Part shown: positions 1-10,494 of the stretch, piece by piece
How the letters are laid out: each line of letters opens with the position of its first letter
Numbering within the stretch: the first letter of the stretch is position 1
NCBI GenBank assembly: GCA_016722525.1
Contig: JADKJB010000003.1
Coordinates: 413,313 to 477,312, forward strand
Direction of reading: 5' to 3'
DNA: 64,000 nucleotides
From: Bacteroidota bacterium
GTDB taxonomy: Bacteria; Bacteroidota; Bacteroidia; AKYH767-A; OLB10
Made by a program: the position numbers and the translations under genes
Notes under the pieces: model-generated
What the model saw: only the letters and a program-made list of their open reading frames with translations
The model's database searches: none
What the model was told of the DNA's origin: nothing

Positions 1-164
1 GGCATATAAGCCTTCGAAACCTCATCGTAAACTATTTTAATTTTTTCATTAAAATAGTGCATGTGAAAGCGGGAGAATTCGGAAAGAAATTGAAAAGGCC
101 AGTCATCATTGATAACTCCGAGTAATACATGATCGGCAGGATTGGAGTGATCGAGTAACTTCAT
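1..164 (-). CDS. Unrecognised protein, N-terminal 54 codons only
   Basis: An open reading frame begins with ATG at 164 and runs off the left edge of the window without a stop. The peptide begins MKLLDHSNPADHVLLGVIND and is hydrophilic, with no signal peptide. The start lies 5 bases beyond the stop codon of the epimerase gene at 170, so the two are probably translationally coupled in the polysaccharide operon. I do not recognise the family from this fragment. In this setting a sugar-modifying or chain-modifying enzyme would be usual, but that is inference. Confidence 0.55.
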   Translation of the reverse strand, partial: MKLLDHSNPADHVLLGVINDDWPFQFLSEFSRFHMHYFNEKIKIVYDEVSKAYM

Positions 165-169
165 TCCGA

Positions 170-1299
170 TTAAATGCTGTAAATACTTTTTTGATTCAAT
201 TCATCAGAGAACAGTACCATACATTTTTCAAGAATTCTTCGGGTTGAATCGCCATCCCAAAAAGGTGGAATTTCCCCTTTTTTATGCTTACCTGTCTTGA
301 TGAGTTCAATTTTTTCTTTCACTACAACAACATCAAATGGGACTAATTCATTGGTGCCAATAGTTATGGTAGAAGGTCTCTCTGTATTAGGCCTCAAGGT
401 GAGACAAGGAATCCGTCGGAAAGTGGTCTCTTCTTGAATTCCACCACTATCAGTGATCACGAAATTGGAATCGGAAGTTAACTTTTGAAACTGAAATAAT
501 CTAAGGGCTCCGTAAGGATAAGTTTTTTGTTGGAAGTAATACGGTCTTTCATTCCAAAACTTTCCAATTTTGATGTGGTTCGAGGGTGAATTGGGAATAC
601 CAAATGCATGGATTCAGTAATAAAATCGATAATGTCGATGAGTTTAGACAACCCTTCTTTAAAATCAACTGTTGCCGGACGATGCATGGTCATAAGGGCA
701 TAGTTGTGTTTGGTAATTCCAGCTTATTTAAAAATGCTATCCTGTCTTATTTTATCTTCAAAAGCAACCAGGGTATCAATCATAGTGTTGCCAACAAGAG
801 TAATCGCATCAGCAGGCTTTTTTTCATTCAGCAGATTATCGATTCCACTTTGTTCTGTAACGAAAAAATAATCGGTGATTTCGTCCGTGAGTAATCTGTT
901 AATTTCTTCAGGCATGGATCGATCATTACTTCTAAGACCGCTTTCGATGTGAGCGAGTTTAACTCCCATTTTGTTAGCAGTAATAGCAGCTGCAAAAGTG
1001 GAGTTCACATCGCCTACCACCATCATTAATGAAGGGGCAAATTCCTTTACTACTTTTTCGATACGAAGCATAATTTCTGCCATTTGAGTATTGGCTGAAT
1101 CGGCTGGTATGTTGAGAAAATAGTCAGGTGTTAGTTCAAATTGCCTAAAAAACACATCAGCCATTTTGTCATCATAATGTTGGCCGGTGTGCACTATTTT
1201 AATATCGAATGGATTCCCCAGTTGCTCATTTACTTTTTTGAACTGGGTAACTTTAATGAAATTGGGACGTGTGCCCACCACTATTAATATTTTGCACAT
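170..1299 (-). CDS. wecB: UDP-N-acetylglucosamine 2-epimerase, interrupted
   Basis: This is a non-hydrolysing UDP-GlcNAc 2-epimerase, which makes UDP-ManNAc for surface polysaccharide. It shows the family's N-terminal VVGTRPNFIK, HTGQHYD, VVGDVNST and HIESGLRS motifs, then MTMHRPATVD and the late ITDSGGIQEE motif that contacts UDP. The length of about 376 codons is normal. Two lesions break the frame: an in-frame TAA at 724-726, after which the same frame resumes with AGITKHNYALMTMHRP, and a one-base shift near 465-480, before ITDSGG. The stop replaces a residue rather than shifting the frame, so it is either a true nonsense mutation or a base-call error. It lies downstream of the toroid gene in the polysaccharide operon. 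Confidence 0.85.
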
Positions 1300-1421
1300 G
1301 CAAGCAGTGTTTAAATGGTAAAATTATCAATTATAAATAAAATTCTATGATAAGTGTATACGGAAAAGACATTAAAAATGTTTTGGCTACCCTGCATTTT
1401 TAATAAAAAAAAGCACTTCTT

Positions 1422-2552
1422 TTATTTCAGAGAGTCTTGCATCATCACTGCTTCAATGAAATACCTAACTGCCCAGCTGGGAATTTCGTAGGAGCTATAA
1501 TTGCCACTAATAGGCCATGAGCCTGATATGCCGCCATCTATGAAGGATATTTTAGACATCATCTGCTTGCTTTTCACATAATCGGTGAGTAAATCAGCTT
1601 TAATTTTCAAGTCAGTGTTTCCCGTTAATGATGCTAATTTATAGGCATTGATTGCTAAAAGGCAATTTCCCGGGAGGCATGAAAAACTGGAGGAGGATTG
1701 GAAATCCTCGTCGATTTCACCCACCAGAAAACCGGTTTTATTGACCATGTTTAAAACTGGGACTAACCCATTAAAAGCAGCATTTTTCCAATTTTCGTTA
1801 CCGGTAAGAATTCCGGCCTCCAGAATTCCTGCAATAGCGTAAGCAATTGTTATGGTATAAGCAGAGGAGCTGGAATCAAACCCATTCCCACTAAAATAGC
1901 CATTTGGCCTTTGAAGACTTAAAGCGAACAGGATATTTTTTTCTCCTGCTTCATAATATTTTTTTTCTCCGGTTATGGCAGCCAGTCGGATCAATGCTGC
2001 ACCAGCTAAAGTGTTGGAACTGAGTTGATGATAGGTGAATTGGCGCCAACTTCCATCATTTGATTGAATTTTTAGGAGCCAATCGGCACTGCTTATGCAC
2101 GCTTCAATCAGATCAGAACCACCTCGGGCGTTATGGTAATCCAATAAACTATGAATGATCATTCCATTATTAAAAACTCTTGGGGCCTGATTCATATAAT
2201 CACCATATGAAGCAGGGAAAGTCCCATCTCTCCGCTGCGTTCTGATCACCCAATTCACCAATTCACGAGTGAGTTCTGGAACATTGATTTCCTGCTGGTA
2301 TATTTCAGGATAAAATTGTTTGATTCTGGTGAGCACAGGAACCCAATTGGCCGTCGACATAGGATAGGCCTGTGTAAGTTGATGTGTCATCATGGAATAT
2401 TTGGCGGCAGCTCCACCATCTGGTAAAAGGCTTGCTTTGAACCATTTTAATGCGGAACCAATATGTTCTGAAGAGGAAGATTTTGTATCAGCAGATTTTT
2501 CTGAGTAGTCAAAAAACCTATACTTAATCTGGGTCAGAATTTTTTCCAGCAT
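1422..2552 (-). CDS. Alpha/alpha-toroid protein of the polysaccharide operon
   Basis: A protein of 376 residues with no signal peptide or membrane segment. It is built of repeated helical hairpins with short aromatic/glycine turns (for example TQRRDGTFPASYGDY, IQSNDGSWRQF, LQRPNGYFSGNGF), spaced about 55-60 residues apart. That pattern is typical of alpha/alpha-toroid folds, as in squalene-cyclase-like and glycoside-hydrolase/lyase-like proteins. Such proteins recur in exopolysaccharide gene clusters of Bacteroidota, where they may trim or modify sugar chains. The substrate cannot be read from the sequence. The start ATG is 17 bases after the reconstructed end of the ABC exporter gene, which suggests co-transcription. 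The family assignment is by pattern only. Confidence 0.6.
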   Translation of the reverse strand: MLEKILTQIKYRFFDYSEKSADTKSSSSEHIGSALKWFKASLLPDGGAAAKYSMMTHQLTQAYPMSTANWVPVLTRIKQFYPEIYQQEINVPELTRELVNWVIRTQRRDGTFPASYGDYMNQAPRVFNNGMIIHSLLDYHNARGGSDLIEACISSADWLLKIQSNDGSWRQFTYHQLSSNTLAGAALIRLAAITGEKKYYEAGEKNILFALSLQRPNGYFSGNGFDSSSSAYTITIAYAIAGILEAGILTGNENWKNAAFNGLVPVLNMVNKTGFLVGEIDEDFQSSSSFSCLPGNCLLAINAYKLASLTGNTDLKIKADLLTDYVKSKQMMSKISFIDGGISGSWPISGNYSSYEIPSWAVRYFIEAVMMQDSLK

Positions 2553-2569
2553 GGTTTTTAGAGAAGAAG

Positions 2570-4360
2570 TTAAATAACTTTGGATACGAGATCCTGATAG
2601 GTGTGAATACCTGAAATAGCTCCGTTTTTTAATTCATAAATACGGTCACAATTACGAAGCGTGGTGATACGATGCGCAATAATAAAAATTGTTTTATTGG
2701 TTTCCGATAAGGCATCAATGGATTCGGTTACCTAGTTTTCGGTTTTGTTATCTAAAGCACTTGTAGCTTCATCAAAAATTAGAATTTCGGCATTTCTGTA
2801 AAGCGAACGAGCAATTCCAATGCGCTGTCGTTGTCCACCTGAAAGATTGCTTCCTTTTTCACCAATCTGACTTTCTATCCCTTCAGGAAGACTGTCTACT
2901 AATTGATCGAGAGATGACTGAATAATTGCTTTTCGCAACATCTCTTCATTTACTTCAGAATCACCTAAAGTAATGTTATCTTTTATAGTGCCGTCGATCA
3001 GGAAAATATCTTGTTTTACGTAGCCAATGAGACTTCTCCAGGAGGAAGTATGTTTTTTTTCTAAAGGCACACCATCAACAAGTATATTTCCTGAATTCTC
3101 CTCGTAAAAACGTAATAGAATATTCATGATTGTGGTTTTTCCTGAACCGGATGAACCAACAAAACCAACCTTTTCACCCTTTTTGACTTCGAAATTCAGA
3201 TCTTCGAAAATGTGCTTATTTGATTTTGGAAAACTAAAAGCTATATTTTTAAATGTAATTGTGTCTTTGAAATGAATAGGTACTTGAGGCACTTTAGCCG
3301 CGTTAACATTTACCAACTGCTCATAAATATCAAGATTGTGAATGGAAACCTGATTTTTATGGATGTAAACAAAAGCATTCAGAATCCGGTTCATGGAGGG
3401 CATTAAGCGGTAGGCTGCTGCTGCAAAAGCACCTACCATAATCACTACATTTTCTTTGCCGTCGGATAGAAACAATGCATAAATAAAAATGAGAATAATA
3501 CCCATTAATGCAATTACTTCATTGGTGCGAAGAGGAATTTGGCCAATCAAAGTGGCACTTTGTTGAAGCTCCTGATAACTCTTGAGGTGCTTCAAATAAC
3601 GTGCTTTATACTTTTCCTCTTTACCGGCAAGTTTTATATCCACATAACCATTTATGGCCTCGGTTAAGGTACTCAAAGCATAGGGGAAAACATTGTCAAT
3701 GCCGATTCCAATGCTTGCACCTTTTTTTCTAAGGGCGATGTATACAAAATAAGTGGCAGGGCCCATGGTAATAATCATAAACCCAAAAAGAAATAAATTG
3801 TAGTAAGCGATACTGCCAATGACAAGAAGGACTATGAAGGCTTCCGACATGAGCATTGTAAGCGGGTTAATAATCCAATGCACATAAGTAGTTGGATTAT
3901 AAAACACATTTCTCATTATAACCGATGATTTTATGGCACTGTAATCGAGAAAATCAAGTAAATAATATTTAGTGAACTGATTGCGGGTTATATGTACGGC
4001 AATATCTGAAGCCATCCTCGACTGTACCCAGTTCACAAAAATGCCAAACAATGTTTTGAAGATAAAATAGCTGAGTAAACAAACAATAAGAAATACAATG
4101 AAATTTTTTTCAGATTCGAAAGCAAAATAATTGTAAATCCCAGAAAGGTATTGGTTTGTTTGAATGCCTGCCATGTCGGTACCTGCACTTACAAGAGGCA
4201 ACACTGCGGCAAGTCCAATTACATCGAAAATGGCAGATAAAAAAACAAGCACAATTAAGCCCATTATTCTTGTTTTTTGGGCAGGATTAGTATGCTTTAT
4301 AACGCTTTTAATAGCGTTTATGATGCTATTTCCTTTGTGTTCAAAATTTTCTTCACTCAT
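2570..4360 (-). CDS. ABC flippase (MsbA/PglK type), in-frame amber stop
   Basis: A half-transporter with an N-terminal six-helix membrane domain (residues about 25-330) fused to an ATPase domain. Walker A is GSSGSGKTT, the signature is LSGGQRQR, and Walker B is LIFDEATSALD. In this operon it probably flips lipid-linked oligosaccharide or exports the glycan. The frame meets TAG at 2732-2734 just after Walker B, then continues without a shift for about 54 codons that contain the H-loop (FIIAHR) and a normal C terminus, ending in TAA at 2570-2572. A protein ended at the TAG would lack the switch histidine and should be inactive. Upstream neighbour: the Wzc-like gene. Confidence 0.85.
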
Positions 4361-4403
4361 TTCTATGGAAACACCTAAATTAAATTAAAACTCAAAGAAA
4401 AGG

Positions 4404-6714
4404 TTATTTATAATAACCACCACCATATCCGGCAGGGATATTTTTAATATTCACATTATTTAACAAGAAAGTAAGGTGTTTGATATCATTTTTCTCAACA
4501 ATGGTATGGGCGATGTCAACAAAGTCCTTTTTAGAGAATCCGGCCTTTAGAATATAAATGTTGAGGTCAGAAAACTTCATTAACGATAGCGCATCAGAAA
4601 GGAGGCCTACAGGCGGAGTATCCAGAATTACATAGTCATACATGGTTTTCAGCTCTTTAATCAGCTCTTCAACCATTGGATCTACAATCAATTCTGAAGC
4701 ATTTGGGGTGCGGGGGCCGGTAAGAATGACCTGAAGATTTTCGATAGGGGTTTCTTTTATTATTTCACTTAATCGAGCTTTACCAACCAGGTAAGAGGTA
4801 ACTCCAATATCATTTTTTAAGTTGAAAGCATTGGCTTGCTTTGGTTTATGAAGATCGAAATCGACCAAAACCACCTTTTTCTTGGTTTTTGCCAGAATGG
4901 TACCGGTATTAATGGCATTAAAGGTTTTTCCTTCACCGGCCACCGAAGAAGTGAATAGCACCACTTTACTGGTTGCTTTAGGGCTGAAGTAGGAAAGATT
5001 TGTACGTACCACCCGATACGCTTCACTGGTAAGGGATTGTGGGAATTTATCTACAACCAGGTAATCCTCTTTAGCTTCTTTGCTTTTCCCGATAACTCCA
5101 ATAACAGGTAAAGTGGTCAATTCAGATAAATCGTCCTTGGTTAGGATATAATTATAGAATATACTTTTCAGGAAAATCACTAAGAAAGCCAATGCCATTC
5201 CAATTCCAAAGCCGGTTAATAGAATTTTTTCTTTAATCGGTTTTTCAAGTCCTGTAGTTATTGCCGGTTCCAGAATTACCTTGTCAGCAACAATACCTGC
5301 CTTTTCAATAACGGTTTGAGCTCTGGTTTCGAGCAAAAACAGGTATATTTTTTCATTAATTTCAACTTTCCTGTTAATGTTCACCAATCCTCTCATGGTA
5401 GAGGGCATTTGATTCATGGCGCCCTGAAATTGGCCCTAATTGGGAGGAAAGGGAGTTTATTTTTACCACCAGATTCCGTCGCATATTCATAACTCCTGAA
5501 ATCAGATTTTGACGAGCAATGGAAATTTGAGCATCTATTTCTTTAACAACAGGCGAGTTGGGTGTGTTGCTGAAAAGTAAATTGGTTTTTCTTTGCTGCA
5601 AAGCACTTAATTCTACAAATGCCGCTCCTTGTGAAGGGTCGGGGGAATCACCCATCATAGAAGGAGAGAAGGAAGTTGCATCTGAGCCGGAGGTGAGTTG
5701 TTCATATAAATAATCAACAGATCGCAATTGCATCGTCAATCGAGCCTGTTCATTTTCAAATCCAACCTTTTGCTGAAGCAAAACTCCTTGTTCATTTTCA
5801 GGATTCATAGTGGTTTTTTGACGCTGAAACTGCTCTAGGTTCGATTCCACACCATTCAAAATATCTTCAATATCTTTCAACTGGCTATCAATAAAAGAAA
5901 GCGTGTTTTCATTAATTTCTTTCTGTACCGAAACCGAATTAGCAATGTATGTCTCGGTTAAAGTTTTAATAAAATTTACCGCTTTTTCAGGTACCTGATC
6001 CTCAATGAACAAATTGATAACCGTTGCTTCTGCATCCATGGAAAGTTGTATTCCTTGTTGGTACCTTTTAACAAGTGAATTTCTTTCATTAAAACGGAAA
6101 AGATATTTTGTTTCATTAATACTGGTGACCGATTTTTTATTGATAATGGTTGTATCGTTAGTTATGATCAGTGAAAACTTGTCATTGACAACCGGCTCAC
6201 CAAATTTATGTACACCAGAATATTTTTTTCCTTCAATGTTGATGTTTAGTCGATACTTTTCGGCACTCACCACAGTTAAGTAAAAGGGAACTCCATAATA
6301 AGTCCAGTCAATTATTTTGCCATCTACCAAAAATGGTCTACCCTGATAAATTTCACCTGTTTTTAGTCGTCCTTCAATAAAATAGGAAACATCAAGGTTG
6401 AGTTTACTCACTACTTCGTTGATTAGGCTGGAAGAAGAAAGTACTTCAATTTCGTTGGCAATTTCGTCTTTGGATGGTCCTCCACCGGCTAATGAAGCGC
6501 TGAGGGCATCAGTAATGGCATTTTTCTGCGGCTTTATAAGCACTTTGGCAGAAGCACCATAAAAATTAGTTGCCCTGTACAAATAGAAAACCGAAGCTCC
6601 AATACTTAATCCCAGGAAAAGTACGAACCAATACCAATTTTTTGCAATCAAAACGAATGTTTTTTTAACATCTTTTTGATCAATTATTGAAGTATTTGAA
6701 GTTGGCTTACTCAT
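4404..6714 (-). CDS. Wzc-like polysaccharide co-polymerase / BY-kinase, frameshifted
   Basis: This is a chain-length regulator fused to a bacterial tyrosine autokinase. It acts in the inner membrane to control polymerisation and export of capsule or exopolysaccharide. It has a first membrane segment at residues about 28-48, a long periplasmic Wzz domain with coiled-coil stretches, a second membrane segment (GFGIGMALAFLVIFLKSIFY), then a kinase domain. The kinase shows Walker A SSVAGEGKT, Walker A' VVLVDFDLHKP and Walker B YVILDTPPVG. The C terminus is a short Tyr/Gly tail (GYGGGYYK). Two overlapping frames (5374-6714 and 4404-5417) join through a one-base indel in the GGG run near 5415, probably a consensus error. 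It is first in the leftward operon and divergent from gmd. Confidence 0.88.
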
Positions 6715-6987
6715 AAATTATATTGATTGTGTTGTAAAGAGAAAGGTTTATACTAATTTGAGAAAATAAAGTTATCGTATTCCGATCTAAATTAGTGATG
6801 TAAGCATCGATAATTTTTTACTTAGTTTTGCACAAAATTAACAATTTCCTGTTAAAGGAAATTCTAAGTTTAGACTTCGCTTCAAAATCCAATAGAAATA
6901 GATAGGTAATTGCAACTTAATCGAGCTAATAAACGTTAAGCGGGAATAATTATTGACATTAATACAAAAATTTCCAAACTTCATTTG

Positions 6988-8100
6988 ATGAAAACAGCAT
7001 TAATCACAGGAATTACCGGTCAGGATGGAGCCTACCTGGCTGAGCTTTTATTGCAAAAAGGATACATGGTACATGGTATCAAGCGTAGAAGTTCACTTTT
7101 CAATACTCAAAGAGTCGATCACTTGTATCATGATCAGCATGAGCAAAATGTACGATTTAAGATGCATTACGGAGATTTGACCGATTCTGCCAATATTATC
7201 AGAATTATTCAGGAGGTTCAACCTGATGAGATTTATAATTTGGTGGCCATGTCACACGTAAAAGTGAGTTTTGAAACTCCTGAATATACAGCTAATGCTG
7301 ATGGCATTGGTGCTTTAAGAATTCTTGAAGCAGTTCGATTGCTTGGTATGACACAAAAAACCCGTGTTTATCAGGCCTCAACATCGGAGCTTTATGGTTT
7401 GGTGCAAGAAATTCCACAAAGAGAAACTACTCCTTTTTATCCACGATCACCATATGCCGTAGCCAAGTTGTATGCTTATTGGATCATGATCAATTACCGT
7501 GAATCCTATAATATGTATGCTGTTAATGGTATTTTATTTAATCATGAGTCACCATTGCGCGGTGAAACTTTTGTGACCCGCAAAGTGACACGTGCCGTAG
7601 CACGAATTGCGATGGGACTTCAGGATTGTGTTTATATGGGAAATATAGATGCCAAGAGAGATTGGGGGCACGCAAAAGACTATGTAGAAGCCATGTGGTT
7701 AATGTTGCAGCATGATACTCCGGAGGACTTTGTAGTTGCAACCGGTGTTACTACCACTGTGCGCGAATTTATCAGTAAAGCATTTAACGAAATTGGTGTG
7801 GAGCTCGAATTTAAAGGGAAAGATGAAGCAGAAATCGCAATTGTTAAGACTTCTACGAATCCGCTGTATCCAATTGAAATCGGGAAAGTAGTCATGCAAA
7901 TCGATCCTAATTATTATCGTCCTGCAGAAGTTGAATTGTTGATTGGTGATCCTGCCAAAGCGAAAGAAAAACTGGGATGGGTCCCTAAACACGATTTGAA
8001 TTCCATCATTAAAGAGATGGTTGAAAATGACATTAAGCTGTTTAACCGAGACAAGTACTTAAAGCAGGGTGGTCACGAGATCATCAATTATTTTGAATAA
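6988..8100 (+). CDS. gmd: GDP-mannose 4,6-dehydratase
   Basis: Converts GDP-D-mannose to GDP-4-keto-6-deoxy-D-mannose, the first step to GDP-L-fucose and related sugars. It is an extended short-chain dehydrogenase with the NAD(P) motif TGITGQDGAYLAELLL at the N terminus, the YQASTSELYG strand, the catalytic YAVAK (Tyr-x3-Lys), and the family-typical NHESPLRGETFVTRK. Length 370 residues, as expected. The frame also permits a TTG at 6985, but the ATG at 6988 matches the usual family start (MKTALITGITG). The next gene, 65 bases downstream, is GDP-fucose synthase, so the two form a pathway pair. Confidence 0.96.
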   Translation: MKTALITGITGQDGAYLAELLLQKGYMVHGIKRRSSLFNTQRVDHLYHDQHEQNVRFKMHYGDLTDSANIIRIIQEVQPDEIYNLVAMSHVKVSFETPEYTANADGIGALRILEAVRLLGMTQKTRVYQASTSELYGLVQEIPQRETTPFYPRSPYAVAKLYAYWIMINYRESYNMYAVNGILFNHESPLRGETFVTRKVTRAVARIAMGLQDCVYMGNIDAKRDWGHAKDYVEAMWLMLQHDTPEDFVVATGVTTTVREFISKAFNEIGVELEFKGKDEAEIAIVKTSTNPLYPIEIGKVVMQIDPNYYRPAEVELLIGDPAKAKEKLGWVPKHDLNSIIKEMVENDIKLFNRDKYLKQGGHEIINYFE

Positions 8101-8165
8101 GTATCCAGTTTGTCATTCCAATCATTGAGATTATAAAATATTCAGAAAACAAATACAATACTAAG

Positions 8166-9098
8166 GTGAATAAGAATTCAAAAATATATGTTGCAGGCCA
8201 CCGTGGAATGGTTGGTTCTGCTATTGTGAGAAAATTGGAATCGGCAGGATATATCAATATTGTAGTCAGAACTTCCAAAGAACTCGATTTAAGGAATCAG
8301 CAACAGGTGTGTGATTTTTTGCTCTCGAGCAGCCTGAATTTGTATTTCTAGCTGCAGCTAAAGTGGGCGGAATTGTAAGCAAACAATACCTATCGTGCCG
8401 ATTTTTATATGAGAACTTAATGATTCAATCTAATGTAATCAAACAATCTCGTGAAACGGAGTAAAAAATTATTGTTTCTGGGATCGTCCTGTATTTATCC
8501 TAAAATGTGCCCTCAGCCCATTAAGGAAGAATATCTGCTTACCGGTTTATTGGAACAAACCAATGAACCTTATGCTATTGCAAAAATTGCAGGACTAAAA
8601 ATGTGTGAAGCTTATCGTTCACAATATGGATGTGATTTTATATCGGTAATGCCAACAAACCTTTACGGTCCCAATGACAATTATGATCTTAAAAATTCCC
8701 ATGTATTGCCGGCTCTTATTCGTAAGTTTTATGAGGCAATAAAAGATGGAAAAAAGGAAGTTGAAATTTGGGGAAGTGGAAAACCTATGAGAGAGTTTCT
8801 GCATGTGGATGATTTGGCAGATGCTTGTTATTTTTTAATGGAAAATTATAGTGAATCCGGCTTTTTAAATATTGGCACCGGGGTTGATTTAAGTATTGGA
8901 GAACTTGCTCAGTTGGTAAAAACAGTAAGTGGCTTTGATGGTGAACTTCGATTTGATGCCAGTAAACCTGATGGAACACCACGTAAATTGCTGGATGTTT
9001 CAGCGGTTCACAGCCTGGGATGGAAGCATCGTATTTCACTTGAAGCAGGAGTGAAAATGATTTGGCAGGAAGTGAATAGCAATGCTGTTTTTGCTTAA
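8166..9098 (+). CDS. fcl: GDP-L-fucose synthase, multiply frameshifted
   Basis: An epimerase/reductase that turns GDP-4-keto-6-deoxymannose into GDP-L-fucose. The N terminus has IYVAGHRGMVGSAIVRKL (Rossmann motif). The later part has GSSCIYPK, the catalytic YAIAK, PTNLYGPNDNYD and REFLHVDDLADAC, all diagnostic of the family. The region 8330-8465 needs about five single-base corrections in short homopolymers to restore the frame (FLAAAKVGGIV..., then DFLYENLMIQSNVI). The frame before and after is the same. Full length would be about 310 residues, as usual. The clustering of indels suggests a locally poor consensus rather than gene decay. Confidence 0.9.
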
Positions 9099-9113
9099 AT
9101 AAATTCTTTTTAT

Positions 9114-10478
9114 TTGTTGCAGTATTTTTTTAACTTAGAGCCTTTACTCAGGCCCTATGTATCCCCATTTGTTATTGATAGTGTTTCTGAAGACATCAGA
9201 CAGCTTGTCCTGAGTTTTATCGATAGGTTTGATCATGCCATTTTTCTGGATAGTAATAGTCAGGCACAATGCCCAATCCCATTAACCGGTATCAAGTACG
9301 ATTTTATTGCTGCAGCAGGAATGTTGCATGAAGTAGGAGTGAAAAGCAACAATTTATTTGAATTGCAAGAATTTCTCGATAACCACCAGGGAAAGAAAAA
9401 CTGGATTTTTGGTTACTTAACCTATGAGGTTAAAAATCAAATTGAAATAATCCATTCTGCAAATAGTGAAGCGGTCAGTTTCCCTGAGTATAATTTTTTT
9501 GTGCCTAAATATATTTTCATCTCACAAAACGGGAAAACCCAACTTATTTCGCTGATGGAAGATCCTGAAACTGCATGGACTTCTTTTTTGGATACCATGG
9601 AGTCTTCTAAAATAGGCAAGGCCCCTCAAGTTAAAATTGCGTATGTTCCCAACCGTAATGATTACCTGGTTGCTGTAAAAAAAATACTTGAACGCATCAA
9701 ACGGGGAGATATTTATGAGGTTAATCTTTGTCAGCAAATCACCGGAACTTCAGTTGCATTTAAACCTTCAACCACCTATCTGGATTTAGTGAAATCCTCG
9801 CCCGGGCCGTTTTCATGTTACCTGAAGCATCATAAACGCTATTTGCTATGTGCCAGTCCGGAACGTTTTGTCAGCAGATCGGGTTCAAAATTAATTTCTC
9901 AGCCCATAAAAGGTACTGCAAGGCGTGGAAGTAACGAGCAGTCTGATGAACTCAGTAAGAACCATCTCGCTACCAGTGAAAAGGAAAAGGCAGAAAATGT
10001 TATGATCGTAGATCTGGTCAGGAACGATCTTTCTAAATTTGCAGTCACAGGAACTGTTCTGGTCGATGAACTTTTTGGAGTCTATACTTTTCCAAGAGTA
10101 CATCAAATGATTTCAACGGTGAGTTGCGAAGTTAAAAAAGCGGTTACATTCACCCAAATTTTGAGGTCGGCATTTCCTATGGGCTCCATGACCGGAGCTC
10201 CTAAAGTAAGTGCGATGAATATTATTGAGGAATTTGAAAATTTTAAAAGAGGATTATTTTCAGGAACTGTAGGTTACATACAACCTGATGGTGATTTTGA
10301 TTTTAATGTTGTTATTAGGAGTATTTTATATGATTCAGAATCTCGTACCATTGCAATTGCGGCAGGAGGAGCCATCACAAATAAAAGTATACCGGAAGAA
10401 GAATTCGATGAAATGGTTTTGAAGTTGCGACCTCAGCTGCAGGCGCTGGGACTGGATCCCGAAAAATTGTTTAATTGA
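9114..10478 (+). CDS. pabB: Aminodeoxychorismate synthase component I
   Basis: A chorismate-binding enzyme that makes 4-amino-4-deoxychorismate for folate. Its C-terminal catalytic domain carries the SPERF motif, PIKGTARRG, KAENVMIVDLVRNDLS and FPMGSMTGAPK. The lysine in PIKGT is the active-site nucleophile that separates PabB from anthranilate synthase TrpE, which has Ala there. Length about 454 residues. No ATG lies near the N terminus. TTG at 9114 or 9117 is the best start in frame, and this part is uncertain. No glutamine amidotransferase subunit (pabA) is adjacent. It is followed 16 bases later by tilS. Confidence 0.9.
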   Translation: MLQYFFNLEPLLRPYVSPFVIDSVSEDIRQLVLSFIDRFDHAIFLDSNSQAQCPIPLTGIKYDFIAAAGMLHEVGVKSNNLFELQEFLDNHQGKKNWIFGYLTYEVKNQIEIIHSANSEAVSFPEYNFFVPKYIFISQNGKTQLISLMEDPETAWTSFLDTMESSKIGKAPQVKIAYVPNRNDYLVAVKKILERIKRGDIYEVNLCQQITGTSVAFKPSTTYLDLVKSSPGPFSCYLKHHKRYLLCASPERFVSRSGSKLISQPIKGTARRGSNEQSDELSKNHLATSEKEKAENVMIVDLVRNDLSKFAVTGTVLVDELFGVYTFPRVHQMISTVSCEVKKAVTFTQILRSAFPMGSMTGAPKVSAMNIIEEFENFKRGLFSGTVGYIQPDGDFDFNVVIRSILYDSESRTIAIAAGGAITNKSIPEEEFDEMVLKLRPQLQALGLDPEKLFN

Positions 10479-10494
10479 AGTTATAAAATCAACT

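Noticed and set aside
2570..4360. Amber read-through or altered genetic code
   Set aside because: TAG is a normal stop for other genes in the window, only one in-frame case was seen, and nearby errors are common. Nonsense mutation or a base error is simpler.
6715..6987. Strong divergent promoter between wzc-like gene and gmd
   Set aside because: A TTTG with 19-base spacing exists on the plus strand, but the -7 region (TGTTAAAG) is a poor match, so I did not list it.
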